64,000 nt of DNA from an uncultured Sphingomonadaceae bacterium. GTDB taxonomy: Bacteria; Pseudomonadota; Alphaproteobacteria; Sphingomonadales; Sphingomonadaceae. Below are positions 28,773-37,037 of the stretch, piece after piece (the first letter of the stretch is position 1; every line of letters begins with the position of its first letter). The position numbers and the translations under genes were made by a program. The notes beneath the pieces were generated by a model, which was given only the letters and a program-made list of their open reading frames with translations, ran no database searches and was not told the DNA's origin. The stretch covers positions 1 to 64,000 of the forward strand of contig CANLQE010000003.1 in NCBI GenBank assembly GCA_947493215.1, in the 5' to 3' direction.

Positions 28773-28830
28773 GTGTCGATGGTTCGCATTAGACTACGTG
28801 CACCACTTTTTTCCTAAGTTTTCGGTGTCT
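28773..28830. repeat. degenerate tRNA-Phe 3' end duplicate and shared flank
   Basis: From 28775 the sequence matches the T-arm, acceptor and CCA of tRNA-Phe at about 23 of 31 positions, then continues into CACCACTTTTTTCC, similar to the bases behind the tRNA (CACCACTATTTTTTCT). The stretch 28799-28830 recurs at 60953-60983 next to the second recombinase module. Interpreted as a decayed attachment-site duplicate. Confidence 0.5.
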
Positions 28831-28907
28831 CCAGATATCAGCGAAATGTGCTGATTTAGTGCCTATATTTCCGCGAGTTAGCTGACGTTGACGCCGGTCG
28901 CTTGCTA

Positions 28908-28988
28908 CCAGAGACCATTTGTCTGCGGCTATATGCGGCTGAAATGGCCAATGATCTCGATGGGCCGAAACGCTGGCACCAGATGCAC
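28908..28988. repeat. 80-bp element-end repeat, copy 2
   Basis: ACCAGAGACCATTTG to CGCTGGCACCAGATGCA; contains the inverted pair CCATTT/AAATGG. It ends 25 bases before the stop of recombinase 1, the same position that copy 3 has to recombinase 2. Confidence 0.7.
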
Positions 28989-29013
28989 TTTTAGAATTAG
29001 GCGGTTTTTGGGG

Positions 29014-30630
29014 CTATTTGAACCCAAGCATTGCGCGCTGGGCAGTCCAGCAAAGCGGTAGACTTCCGAAGCGCAATACCTTTCGACCAGTTAGATCAAC
29101 AGGCTGCGTTCCATCGGCAATGGCGGTAATGATATCCGGAGCCAAATAGCTGAGACGGGTAAGTTGTTGTAGGTGCCGTTTGCTATATTCGGATAGCATA
29201 GGCGAGGGGATGCCGCGGACCATTTGATCCTGTGCAGCGAAAGCATGGGCAATCAATCGAAGCAACACGGGATCGGGATCACGTTTTGTCAATCCTTCGC
29301 CTGCAGCGATAGCCAGCTTCAAATCTCGACCTTTGCTGACGAGCTTCGTCTTAATAGAAATTAAAACTGTTTGATCCTGTTCTGGAGGTGTAAATTCTAA
29401 ACTGATTGCGCTTTCTTCAATTGATACTCGCGTACCTAAACTGGCCAGCACTTGGCGTTGTTCGAGGATGTTCATTTCGAGCAATGAGCTTGCAATGGCA
29501 TTTCGTTTGCTGATTGCCTCCGATAGCACCGCAGCAGATCCCTGCTCATCGGATACTGTGGATTTGAGTTTCTTTGATACCGCGTTGATCACCAGCCGTT
29601 CTATCTCACCGGCAGGCATTCGCCATTTTTCGGATTGATCGCCAGGCATTTGTCGCGTGACATAGTATCGATAGCGCTTCGATCCCTTCTTCGCATGTGC
29701 TGGTGTCATTGGCTTGCCATCCGGATCGGTTATGATGCTTGTTAGCAGACTGGGGTTGCGGCTCTTCTTGCCAAGCGCGTTGTCACGCCTGTTCTCAGAG
29801 AAGCTCGATTGAACACGTTCGAACAGCTCATCCGAAATGATCGGCTGATGCACACCGTCATATATTTGGTCCTTATGGCGAACCTTGCCGAGATAGATTG
29901 GGTTCTGGAGAAGATGGGTCAAGGTACCGGTCTTGAAGTGTATGCCGCCGGCGATGCGTCCGGACTTGTAGACGCGGGTTCTGGTCCGGATGTCTTTTGC
30001 GGCCAGCTCATCAACCACCTGCGGGACCGATTTCAGCCGTGAATACTGTTCAAATACGTACCGCACGGTGTCGGCCTCAGTCTCATTGATCAGAAGCTGT
30101 CGCTCTTCGATATTATATCCAAAGGGAACACCACCGCCCATCCACATGCCCTTCTTTTTCGAAGCAGCAACTTTGTCCCGGATCCGTTCACCTGTAACTT
30201 CGCGTTCAAATTGGGCGAAGGACAGAAGGACGTTGAGTGTGAGCCGACCCATGCTGGTTGTGGTGTTAAACGATTGGGTGACGCTCACAAAGCTGGCTTC
30301 TGTCTCGTCCAAAATCTCGACGATCTTGGCAAAGTCGGCAAGACTGCGCGTCAGGCGATCCACCTTGTAAACGACAATGATATCGACCTTACCGACTTTG
30401 ACATCTTCGAGCAGTTGGACAAGGGCAGGGCGTTGCATATTGCCGCCAGACCACCCGCCATCGTCATAAAGTTCTGAAACTGCTTCCCAGCCTTCACTGG
30501 CTTGGCTCAATATATAGGCCGCGCAGGCTTCTCGCTGTGCATCCAAACTATTAAAGTCCTGCTCCAAGCCATCCTCTGTCGATTTACGGGTGTAGATCGC
30601 GCATCGCTTTCGTTTCGCGCGTTCAACCAT
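29014..30630 (-). CDS. serine recombinase, module 1
   Basis: 538-aa large serine recombinase. The N-terminal resolvase domain carries CAIYTRKS with catalytic Ser17, DAQREAC, VVYKVDRLTR and FNTTTSMGRL; a recombinase domain (PF07508) with YLGKVRHKDQIYDGVHQPI follows, then a zinc-ribbon-like region with few Cys. Start ATG 30630 is the counterpart of the start in module 2 and overlaps the DUF2924 stop by eight bases; an ATG at 30657 would add nine residues. The C-terminal third differs most from its paralogue at 61161. Presumably integrates or excises the surrounding element. Confidence 0.92.
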   Translation of the reverse strand: MVERAKRKRCAIYTRKSTEDGLEQDFNSLDAQREACAAYILSQASEGWEAVSELYDDGGWSGGNMQRPALVQLLEDVKVGKVDIIVVYKVDRLTRSLADFAKIVEILDETEASFVSVTQSFNTTTSMGRLTLNVLLSFAQFEREVTGERIRDKVAASKKKGMWMGGGVPFGYNIEERQLLINETEADTVRYVFEQYSRLKSVPQVVDELAAKDIRTRTRVYKSGRIAGGIHFKTGTLTHLLQNPIYLGKVRHKDQIYDGVHQPIISDELFERVQSSFSENRRDNALGKKSRNPSLLTSIITDPDGKPMTPAHAKKGSKRYRYYVTRQMPGDQSEKWRMPAGEIERLVINAVSKKLKSTVSDEQGSAAVLSEAISKRNAIASSLLEMNILEQRQVLASLGTRVSIEESAISLEFTPPEQDQTVLISIKTKLVSKGRDLKLAIAAGEGLTKRDPDPVLLRLIAHAFAAQDQMVRGIPSPMLSEYSKRHLQQLTRLSYLAPDIITAIADGTQPVDLTGRKVLRFGSLPLCWTAQRAMLGFK

Positions 30631-31081
30631 TCGCGGGCACCTTCGGTTCGTATCCACTTCGCTTTTTCAATCCGAAGAAACGAGGGCCGGACCAATGCGC
30701 GCCGGTTATCTCGCCAGCAATGTGACTTAGACTGGAGTAGTGGCGACCTTCAAACTCAAAGCCATCATCACAAACAAGCACATGGTAGCTTTTGCCATTC
30801 CATGATCTGACCAGCCGTGTTCCAGTCTTGAGCGAGATGGCGTGCATATGGCCGACCTTACCGGTTCGTTCCACTCGTTTGCGCAATCGTTCGATCTCGC
30901 GTTTGGTGGCACCGGGGAGGCTTCCATGCATACGTTCCTGCAGCCGGTTAGCGATCCCGCGCCGAAGCAAGTCGGGACAGATATCAGGCGCAGGCGACTT
31001 GAACGTATCGCGCCAAGCAGACCGCAACTGTGCAGGAGGCATGGTCATGAGTTCCGCTAACCTTATGTCGAGGACAGTCAT
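30623..31081 (-). CDS. DUF2924 domain protein, module 1
   Basis: 152-aa basic protein of the DUF2924 family: PPAQLRSAWRDTFKSPAPD, LLRRGIANRLQERMHG, then a small beta domain LKTGTRLVRSWNGKSYHVLV and SLSHIAGEITGAHWSGPRFF. The last part resembles DNA-binding beta folds (RAMA-like), with the conserved HWSGPRFFGL. It is coupled by 4- and 8-base overlaps to DUF3489 before it and recombinase behind it. This trio is a recurrent mobile module in alphaproteobacteria; DUF2924 may be a directionality or accessory factor, which is inference. Confidence 0.9.
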   Translation of the reverse strand: MTVLDIRLAELMTMPPAQLRSAWRDTFKSPAPDICPDLLRRGIANRLQERMHGSLPGATKREIERLRKRVERTGKVGHMHAISLKTGTRLVRSWNGKSYHVLVCDDGFEFEGRHYSSLSHIAGEITGAHWSGPRFFGLKKRSGYEPKVPANG

Positions 31082-31326
31082 GCTGCGCCTTTTCCACTTT
31101 TATCGCTTGGGCTGCGCGTGATGCGATAGACCGTTCCATCATCGCCGCGCTGCTCACGAGCTAGAACAAAGCCTTTCTTTCGCAGGCCTGTAAGGAAAGC
31201 GCGAACGCTGTGCTGTTTCCAGTTTGTTGCTTTGCATATCTCAGCAAGGGTTGCTCCCTTGGTTCGCGACAGCAGCGTAATGACTTTTGCAGATTTAGTC
31301 TGCGGTTCTAATTTGGTTGATGACAT
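31078..31326 (-). CDS. DUF3489 domain protein, module 1
   Basis: 82-aa winged-helix-like protein: SAKVITLLSRTKGATLAEI, then TNWKQHSVRAFLTGLRKKG as a helix-turn-helix, ending in a basic tail. Probably the regulator or DNA-binding factor of the module. Start ATG 31326 corresponds to 63473 in module 2; the frame is open much further but without conserved content. It overlaps DUF2924 by four bases. Confidence 0.88.
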   Translation of the reverse strand: MSSTKLEPQTKSAKVITLLSRTKGATLAEICKATNWKQHSVRAFLTGLRKKGFVLAREQRGDDGTVYRITRSPSDKSGKGAA

Positions 31327-31344
31327 TGAGGGTCTCCAGCTTGG

Positions 31345-31361
31345 CGCTGGACATTCCAGCG
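31345..31361. promoter_or_regulatory. 7-bp inverted repeat just upstream of DUF3489, module 1
   Basis: CGCTGGA-CAT-TCCAGCG, 19 bases before the DUF3489 start. Module 2 has the same hairpin, one base pair longer (63492-63510). Its conservation suggests an operator, perhaps autoregulatory. Confidence 0.5.
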
Positions 31362-31438
31362 TTTCCACTGACCCGAGCCGCTGATCGCTCAATGGAGCGG
31401 GCGGCTTGTCGCAAGTGATCTTTGCGACACCAACAGCA

Positions 31439-31521
31439 ATGCTCGAACAAACTCCGAAGTCCAGAGGTTTATGTGCATATTTGTAAAAGTTGCATATGGA
31501 CTTCCATGCCAAGTCGAGCAT
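31439..31521. promoter_or_regulatory. 83-bp nested dyad, module 1 (att-site or structured-RNA candidate)
   Basis: Outer arms ATGCTCGA (31439) and TCGAGCAT (31514), inner arms GAAGTCCA (31456) and TGGACTTC (31497). Nine bases separate outer from inner arm on both sides, and the inner loop is 33 bases. The same arms and the same 9/33/9 spacing recur at 63585-63667. It lies between DUF3489 and the divergent 72-aa gene. Confidence 0.6.
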
Positions 31522-31531
31522 GGGTTGGAAC

Positions 31532-31750
31532 ATGGCAGGTACAGACGATGAAATTGGTCCGATCAAGGTGCGAACTGGATTGTTTGCGCTTATCACTGCA
31601 CGATTAGAGGATGCCCATGAAATCGCTGTCAAGGGGCAGGCCACCAAGATCGGCAATCAAAATATTGGCGATTTGATTGTTGATCTGCGTTCGATGCTCG
31701 ATGAAATCAATATTCACATTGATGCGATCGATTTGATACAAGATCCCTAG
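31532..31750 (+). CDS. small conserved module protein, copy 1
   Basis: 72 aa from ATG 31532. It shares with the protein at 63678 the core TGLFALITARLEDAHE-AVKGQ and the end LDEI-----AI-LI, and looks like one long helix pair. An upstream in-frame ATG at 31490 lies inside the nested dyad. Function unknown; divergent from the recombinase operon. Conservation of sequence and place in both modules supports it as a real gene. Confidence 0.75.
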   Translation: MAGTDDEIGPIKVRTGLFALITARLEDAHEIAVKGQATKIGNQNIGDLIVDLRSMLDEINIHIDAIDLIQDP

Positions 31751-31963
31751 CGGCAGTCTGCCGACCATCAGCTTTCCACTCAGTTGTAGTCACTTTGCCC
31801 CGGGTCTGAAATTGGGCCGATTGCTGAATGTCTGCTTTCAGTGTCCAGACGTCCAAAAGCAACCTTGCGCGTGCACAACTGCGGCGAGGAATAGGAGAAA
31901 GCTCATCGTCAGCCGACCTCCGGCATCTTCGCGATAATCCGGATAGTTTGGAGTTCAACTGCT

Positions 31964-33727
31964 CTACGGCCGGCATATGATGTACCCAGTCGCGCCCATT
32001 TCCTTGGATGCGGCGAAGTAGTTTGTGAGTAACCAATATAGCTGGACAAAATGAGCAGACGGCGCATGCCCTTGAGCCGCGTCAGCAAACACCTGGGCCA
32101 CTCTTTCGCGGCTCAATGACGATGTTACGATGAAGACCCGCTTTGCTAGGTCTGGCGCTGTTCGCGTCATCGAGATTGCTTTCTCGACTTCTGCCCTCGG
32201 TCCACCTCTCATCATCTTGTGAATCGCAGTTTGGGCGTTGTTGTTGTTGTAAGTCTGATCCCAACCATCCAGTTTTCTGGTCATTGAACTCTCTGGAAGC
32301 GACATGTTACCCAAATTTTTTAACGCCTGTCCTACGGCTTCATGGAATGTTGATGCGCCGAGCGAATCCTCGCCATGCTTCGCGTGATAAAAACTAACTG
32401 TTGAAGGACTGGAAGAAGTAGAAAGACCGATAAAGTCAGCCCATTCATCCCCAAGGTCGTCGCAAATCAGAACATTGCAGTCGGCTGCTATATGATCGTT
32501 CACCGATCGAAAAACAGAACCTTCTGTGAACTCAGCTTGACCATTCTCAAATGTGCCTTTTTCGCTTGTCACATTTTCCAATGCTGGTTCAGCCTTCAAG
32601 TGGGCCAAGAAGCTCTCTCCGCCCCCAGCGAGAGCAGGCTCGCGAAACAGTGTGCCGCCAAGGTAAGCGAGCTCAAGTTCATTGAAAAGCACAGTGAAAG
32701 TATTCGTCTGGTTGATGTGCTTAACCAAGGATCGTTGCTCTGGATCCTCGCCAAGGGGGAAGCCAGTTCGTTCAATAGAGACACCTTCGAATGCAGGTAA
32801 GTCGAATTTCAATAATGCAATCCGTCGTTTGTTTATTCTGATTTGCCCAATATGCGTAAGACCATCCGGTGATTTGATGTGAATCGTCTCACCTACGTTC
32901 GTAAGAGGGAATGTCTCATCAATCTGGTTCAGAAGCGCTTTAGTGGCTTCGGAAGTTATCTCTAATCGTCCATTCTCAGAATCTCGCATCAGCCGATACT
33001 GGGCGTCTTCTTCCATAACCAACTCTGTAAGAGCGGGAACATCGATAGCAAGATAAGTCGGGCGCGTGCCTTTTGGCAACGAACCCAGGTCCTGCGGCCT
33101 CGCAAAATTTCGGATGAAAGCGGCAGACTCTCCATTGTCCGCCTCGAGCAGGTCAATTGTGGTCCGAGCCCAGTCTATGGCTTGTTCGTAATATGCACGA
33201 TCGGCCCGCATTGATATCCGACCAGTGCTGGGTGTCGCTGAGTAGTTTCCGTCATCTCGACGCACACGGTAGCCAAGTGGAGCAAACTTATTCGCGCTCG
33301 ATGTAGGAACCGAATTAGCTAGATCGTATGCCTCGAATGTTTTTCCGCGCACTGCGTGTTTTGAATTCGATGTGTTCTTAACCCGCAGCAGCTCAAATAC
33401 CGCCGACTGTTGTGCGATGGCTTGCTCAACTCGCTCATTCGAAATTCCGCTGAGATAAGTGTTCTTGAATTTTGAAGTAAGATCGACGCCCGCTTTCATG
33501 ACGGCGACATGATCGGAATGTTCAATGATGAGCAAAGCGCCAAACACTCTTTCGACTGCTCGTGCACCTGCATCAAGGAAACTGGGTTTGCGCTCGAATG
33601 AGAAGCAAATAGCCGAAAAGGTGCAGCCGTTATGCTGCTCCCTTACATGGCAAAACAGGTTTCTCGTTGGGTTTTGAGATTGCTTACGAACCGACCGAAA
33701 CAATTCATTTATTCCATTTGCCGACAT
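31964..33727 (-). CDS. large protein with nuclease-like C-terminal motif, unknown family
   Basis: About 587 aa from ATG 33727; the frame continues to an ATG at 33838, inside the divergent gene's leader. No membrane segment. The only recognisable piece is in the C-terminal third: CDDLGDEWADFIGL at about 422-435 followed by FYHAKHG at 446-452, an acidic cluster and Lys arranged as in PD-(D/E)xK nucleases, then an ASTFHEAVGQALKNLG helix. The N-terminal 400 residues are unassigned. Divergent from the DUF2235 gene and next to a nuclease-helicase pair, so a defence role is a fair guess. Confidence 0.6.
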   Translation of the reverse strand: MSANGINELFRSVRKQSQNPTRNLFCHVREQHNGCTFSAICFSFERKPSFLDAGARAVERVFGALLIIEHSDHVAVMKAGVDLTSKFKNTYLSGISNERVEQAIAQQSAVFELLRVKNTSNSKHAVRGKTFEAYDLANSVPTSSANKFAPLGYRVRRDDGNYSATPSTGRISMRADRAYYEQAIDWARTTIDLLEADNGESAAFIRNFARPQDLGSLPKGTRPTYLAIDVPALTELVMEEDAQYRLMRDSENGRLEITSEATKALLNQIDETFPLTNVGETIHIKSPDGLTHIGQIRINKRRIALLKFDLPAFEGVSIERTGFPLGEDPEQRSLVKHINQTNTFTVLFNELELAYLGGTLFREPALAGGGESFLAHLKAEPALENVTSEKGTFENGQAEFTEGSVFRSVNDHIAADCNVLICDDLGDEWADFIGLSTSSSPSTVSFYHAKHGEDSLGASTFHEAVGQALKNLGNMSLPESSMTRKLDGWDQTYNNNNAQTAIHKMMRGGPRAEVEKAISMTRTAPDLAKRVFIVTSSLSRERVAQVFADAAQGHAPSAHFVQLYWLLTNYFAASKEMGATGYIICRP

Positions 33728-33889
33728 CGCCCGACGGGGAGCGTAAAAAAATGCCGATCGGCCTAGATTGAGAAATTCGATCAATAGGATTTCCCAGGTG
33801 AGAGGTAATTTGTCCTTAAAGTCATGCCGACATTTCAAAGCTATGATAGAGAAGGTCTTTCTTGGACCTATTCATCATGGGAAGCAACA

Positions 33890-35059
33890 ATGCCAAAGAA
33901 TATTGTACTATTGCTTGATGGTACCTCAAATGAAATAAGTTCTGACCGAACCAACATCTTGCGCTTGTACGGAGTTCTCGAAAAAAGCGACCACCAGCTC
34001 GTATATTACGATCCAGGCGTTGGAACATTCGGAGCAGATGGCGCCTGGTCGCGGTTTTGGCGTAAAGCCAACGAAGTTTGGGGCCTGATGACTGGCTGGG
34101 GTCTCGATCATAATGTGAAGGAGGCCTATCGTTTTTTGGTCGAGAATTACGACAATGGGAAGCGGGCGGACGATCAAGACGTCCCGCGCGATCAAATCTA
34201 CATATTTGGCTTCAGCCGTGGTGCATACTCAGCGAGAGTTTTGGCCGGATTCATTCACGCAGTCGGCTTGATCGAAGCGCGAAACCTCAATCTGCTTTCC
34301 TACGCATATCAAGCGTACAAGCAGATTGGTCAAAACGCCGAAGAGGAGGCTTTCGAGGAAGTCCGTCTTTACGAGCGGATTCTTGGGAATGATCGTCCGC
34401 CCATAAGAATGCTTGGTCTATTCGATACCGTAGCGTCGGTAATTGAGAGCGGCAGGAAAGGGCCGAGGCTTAAGTCTCACGCCTTCACGAGCAGCAACAA
34501 GAGTGTTGAGTTTGTTTCGCACGCTATCGCAATAGACGAAAGGAGAACGATGTTTCGACCGATGCTCTGGCCTGATGGTGAGGAGTATTGGGGGAATCCA
34601 TTCAAAAAGATGAATGCTAAGCCGCAGGATGTTGAAGAGGTTTGGTTTGCTGGTGTTCATGGCGATGTGGGTGGTGGGTATCCTGAGAAAGAAAGTGGCC
34701 TCTGCAAAGTGCCTCTCGTCTGGATGATCGACCGATCAAAGGCCGCTGGCTTAAAGTTCCGGACACAAAGCGTGAACTCGTTGGTTCACGGGAAACGAAA
34801 AAACTCAAAATACATTGCGCCTGATCCGCTTGGAAAGCCACATAATACTATGACGTTTTGGTGGTCCCTGATGGAGTTTATTCCGCGTAAGAAGCCGAAA
34901 AATTCATCACGACCTTCGATATTTGGAATTTCCATACCGTTCTTTGAGCGTCGCTTCATGCCTCCAAGGTCCAAAGTCCACGTTTCAGTAATTCAACGTC
35001 AGGAGGATCTTGGAGAGTGGAGCAAAAACATTCCCGACGATTTCGAAAGCGCTTGTTAG
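33890..35059 (+). CDS. DUF2235 hydrolase-fold protein
   Basis: About 389 aa with the DUF2235 (T6SS phospholipase Tle1-like) alpha/beta hydrolase domain: start KNIVLLLDGTSNE, nucleophile elbow GFSRGAYSARV with Ser109, GLFDTVASV, and the HGDVGGGYPE motif giving the catalytic Asp/His region. No signal peptide and no VgrG/Hcp or immunity-like neighbour, so a T6SS effector is unlikely; stand-alone forms are of unknown function and may be lipases acting in the cell. ATG 33890 is favoured as it precedes the domain directly; ATG 33824 would add 22 residues. Confidence 0.8.
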   Translation: MPKNIVLLLDGTSNEISSDRTNILRLYGVLEKSDHQLVYYDPGVGTFGADGAWSRFWRKANEVWGLMTGWGLDHNVKEAYRFLVENYDNGKRADDQDVPRDQIYIFGFSRGAYSARVLAGFIHAVGLIEARNLNLLSYAYQAYKQIGQNAEEEAFEEVRLYERILGNDRPPIRMLGLFDTVASVIESGRKGPRLKSHAFTSSNKSVEFVSHAIAIDERRTMFRPMLWPDGEEYWGNPFKKMNAKPQDVEEVWFAGVHGDVGGGYPEKESGLCKVPLVWMIDRSKAAGLKFRTQSVNSLVHGKRKNSKYIAPDPLGKPHNTMTFWWSLMEFIPRKKPKNSSRPSIFGISIPFFERRFMPPRSKVHVSVIQRQEDLGEWSKNIPDDFESAC

Positions 35060-35315
35060 CCGACCTTAAACGTTAGTGTTGCGACCAAACTGGGCTGAGA
35101 GCGGATTGACGGAAACTAATTGCGGAAAAGTAGTAAACTGACGTTCGGTATCAACCACATTTTTGTACATCTCCCGCTGCGAAAGAGGCTGCTCGCCATC
35201 AGTTTCAAGACCTTGCCGTTCGAGTTATTGTTCCCACAATTATAGAGCCTGCCATTTCGTTGTCGGCACTTCTCCCTCTTGCTTTCTTCCCAGACGCTGG
35301 ACGCAACTCATTTTT

Positions 35316-37037
35316 ATGCAGGTAGGGAATGTAGAAATCGTGGCATCAGCAGGAAAGTCATTGTTAAAAAACTCAAATCGGCCAATACTTCGCGCCAACG
35401 CCAGTCAGGAGAATGGCTACGTGCTTAATGATTTGAGTAATATAGCTCCATCGTCAGATGCTGGTGGCATTGCTGCCCGCAAAGGGTTTCGAATTCAGGA
35501 TCATGTAGCCGCTCGCCTAGTGTTAGAGATGATCCATGATTCCTCAATCTTGCAAGTAGAATGCGAAACTGGTGATGACGTTATCCTGCGCCGAATTGAT
35601 GCTGGCAAAACGATCATCGAATATATTCAAGTTAAAACGACTGAGTCGGACACAAAATGGTCCATCAAGGAACTGACAAAACGCGTCGGCACCAAAGCAG
35701 GCAGTTCGGTTTGCGAGAAATCTCTCCTGTGCGACAAACATGGGGAGATCGCATGGTTTCGTTTTGTCTCCACGCGCGCGGTGTCGGGAAAGTTACAGCC
35801 ATTCCGACGCGCACGCAACAAACGCACGAATTCTAACGGTCTTGCAGGTCTCATCACCAGTTTCTCGATTAGACACAAAACAACGAAGTCGGTGTCCGGT
35901 CGGACACTGTCCGATTGGGCAGCCAACATGCTTTGGGAGGTTGAGGGCGAAGAGGAGGCCTTAATCTCGCGTAACATCAACGCTCTACTTAAATTATCAA
36001 GCGGCCAAGGCGTTAATCCGAGCTACGAAGTAATGGATCAAGTCTATCGAGAGCTTGCCGACAAAGTTCGCACCATGGGCGACAAGCCGTCGGCGGATGC
36101 CGAAGAAAAGGTCTGGACACGCGGAGACTGTTTGAAGTGGTGGGCCGCTCAGGTCGAAGCTATGCGGAAGGCGGCTAGTGCAACTGTCAAAGTTTATCAG
36201 GTTTCCAACGTCCCGCAGTTCTTCTCAGAGATTTGCTCAATGGATGAAGAGATGATCAGGCGAGCCTTGTACGCGTATGATGTCGAGTTCGATGGCGAGG
36301 TTTGGCGAAAAGATGAGCTGATTGATCACCTGCTAGATTGGCTCCCTGAAATCGCGCTTCCACCGCAAACCCTTGCGAACTTTAATCACCTGGCCGCAAG
36401 GAGACTGCCCAGCGAGGCGTTGAAAGAGTTAGAGCGCCGCGGCCCTACTGACATTCCGCAGTTGATCGCCACCCTCATGCTGCACGCGATTCTGCGTCAT
36501 CATTTTGGTGCCGAGCCGATAGCCTGCCGCATCTTTTTCTTGGTGAGTGGACAAATGAGGGCAAATAGCGCTCACATCGTTCAGTTGCCTGACAGCGAAG
36601 AAATCTGGCTCGGTCGGTCTCGTCTGGTCACTGCCTCCTCTCATAAATCTGCAACTGCTGAGGTCCTTGCTGAATTGCGGACCGCTTTGGCGAGGGACGT
36701 CCTGAAGGAGGAGCGAGACATCATCATTCAGCTTCGGGAGCCAAGGCACCTCCGAGACGACAAATTAGACGTGATACTGTCGAACACCGGAAAGACATCT
36801 GATTTGTTAAAGGTCATGCATCTGCCTTTTCTCGTGGCTTATGACAGCGCAACGCTCGGTGCTGGTTTTGATGCGGCCTATCTAGAAAAGCTCAAGACAG
36901 AAGTTGAGAAGGAATACGAGAGAATCAAGGCCCTGCTGGATGAAGAGTTGGAGACTGTTCAGATCTCACTGTTCCTCGTCCCGGTCGAATGTGCCGACAC
37001 ACTTGCAAAGGAATTTGAGGCTAAGTTGAGGAAATGA
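35316..37037 (+). CDS. DUF4297 (Cap4-like) nuclease domain protein
   Basis: About 573 aa if ATG 35316 is used; GTG 35340 is possible and neither has a good ribosome site. An N-terminal DUF4297-type nuclease (residues about 48-230) shows GGIAARKGFRIQDHVAARL, ECETGDDVILRRID and EYIQVKTTE, the acidic residues and Q-x-K of Cap4-family PD-(D/E)xK enzymes. The C-terminal 340 residues are helical and unassigned, ending in a coiled stretch. Its stop overlaps the helicase start as ATGA, so the two act together; comparison with HamA of Hachiman is natural, although HamA is shorter (DUF1837). Confidence 0.75.
   Translation: MQVGNVEIVASAGKSLLKNSNRPILRANASQENGYVLNDLSNIAPSSDAGGIAARKGFRIQDHVAARLVLEMIHDSSILQVECETGDDVILRRIDAGKTIIEYIQVKTTESDTKWSIKELTKRVGTKAGSSVCEKSLLCDKHGEIAWFRFVSTRAVSGKLQPFRRARNKRTNSNGLAGLITSFSIRHKTTKSVSGRTLSDWAANMLWEVEGEEEALISRNINALLKLSSGQGVNPSYEVMDQVYRELADKVRTMGDKPSADAEEKVWTRGDCLKWWAAQVEAMRKAASATVKVYQVSNVPQFFSEICSMDEEMIRRALYAYDVEFDGEVWRKDELIDHLLDWLPEIALPPQTLANFNHLAARRLPSEALKELERRGPTDIPQLIATLMLHAILRHHFGAEPIACRIFFLVSGQMRANSAHIVQLPDSEEIWLGRSRLVTASSHKSATAEVLAELRTALARDVLKEERDIIIQLREPRHLRDDKLDVILSNTGKTSDLLKVMHLPFLVAYDSATLGAGFDAAYLEKLKTEVEKEYERIKALLDEELETVQISLFLVPVECADTLAKEFEAKLRK

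Larger units (their letters stand above)
28395..29013. other. noncoding junction between tRNA-Phe and recombinase module 1
   Basis: No credible gene. It holds one 80-bp repeat copy (28497), a decayed tRNA-Phe 3' end (28773), a segment shared with 60953 and a second 80-bp repeat copy (28908) ending just before the recombinase stop. This looks like stacked ends of successive integrations. Confidence 0.6.

Noticed and set aside
31327-31656. N-terminal extension of the DUF3489 protein in module 1 to 192 aa
   Set aside because: Module 2 has no matching extension, and the extension crosses the conserved dyad and the divergent small gene.
33890-35059. T6SS effector
   Set aside because: DUF2235 fits Tle1-type lipases, but no VgrG, Hcp, PAAR, adaptor or immunity gene is nearby.
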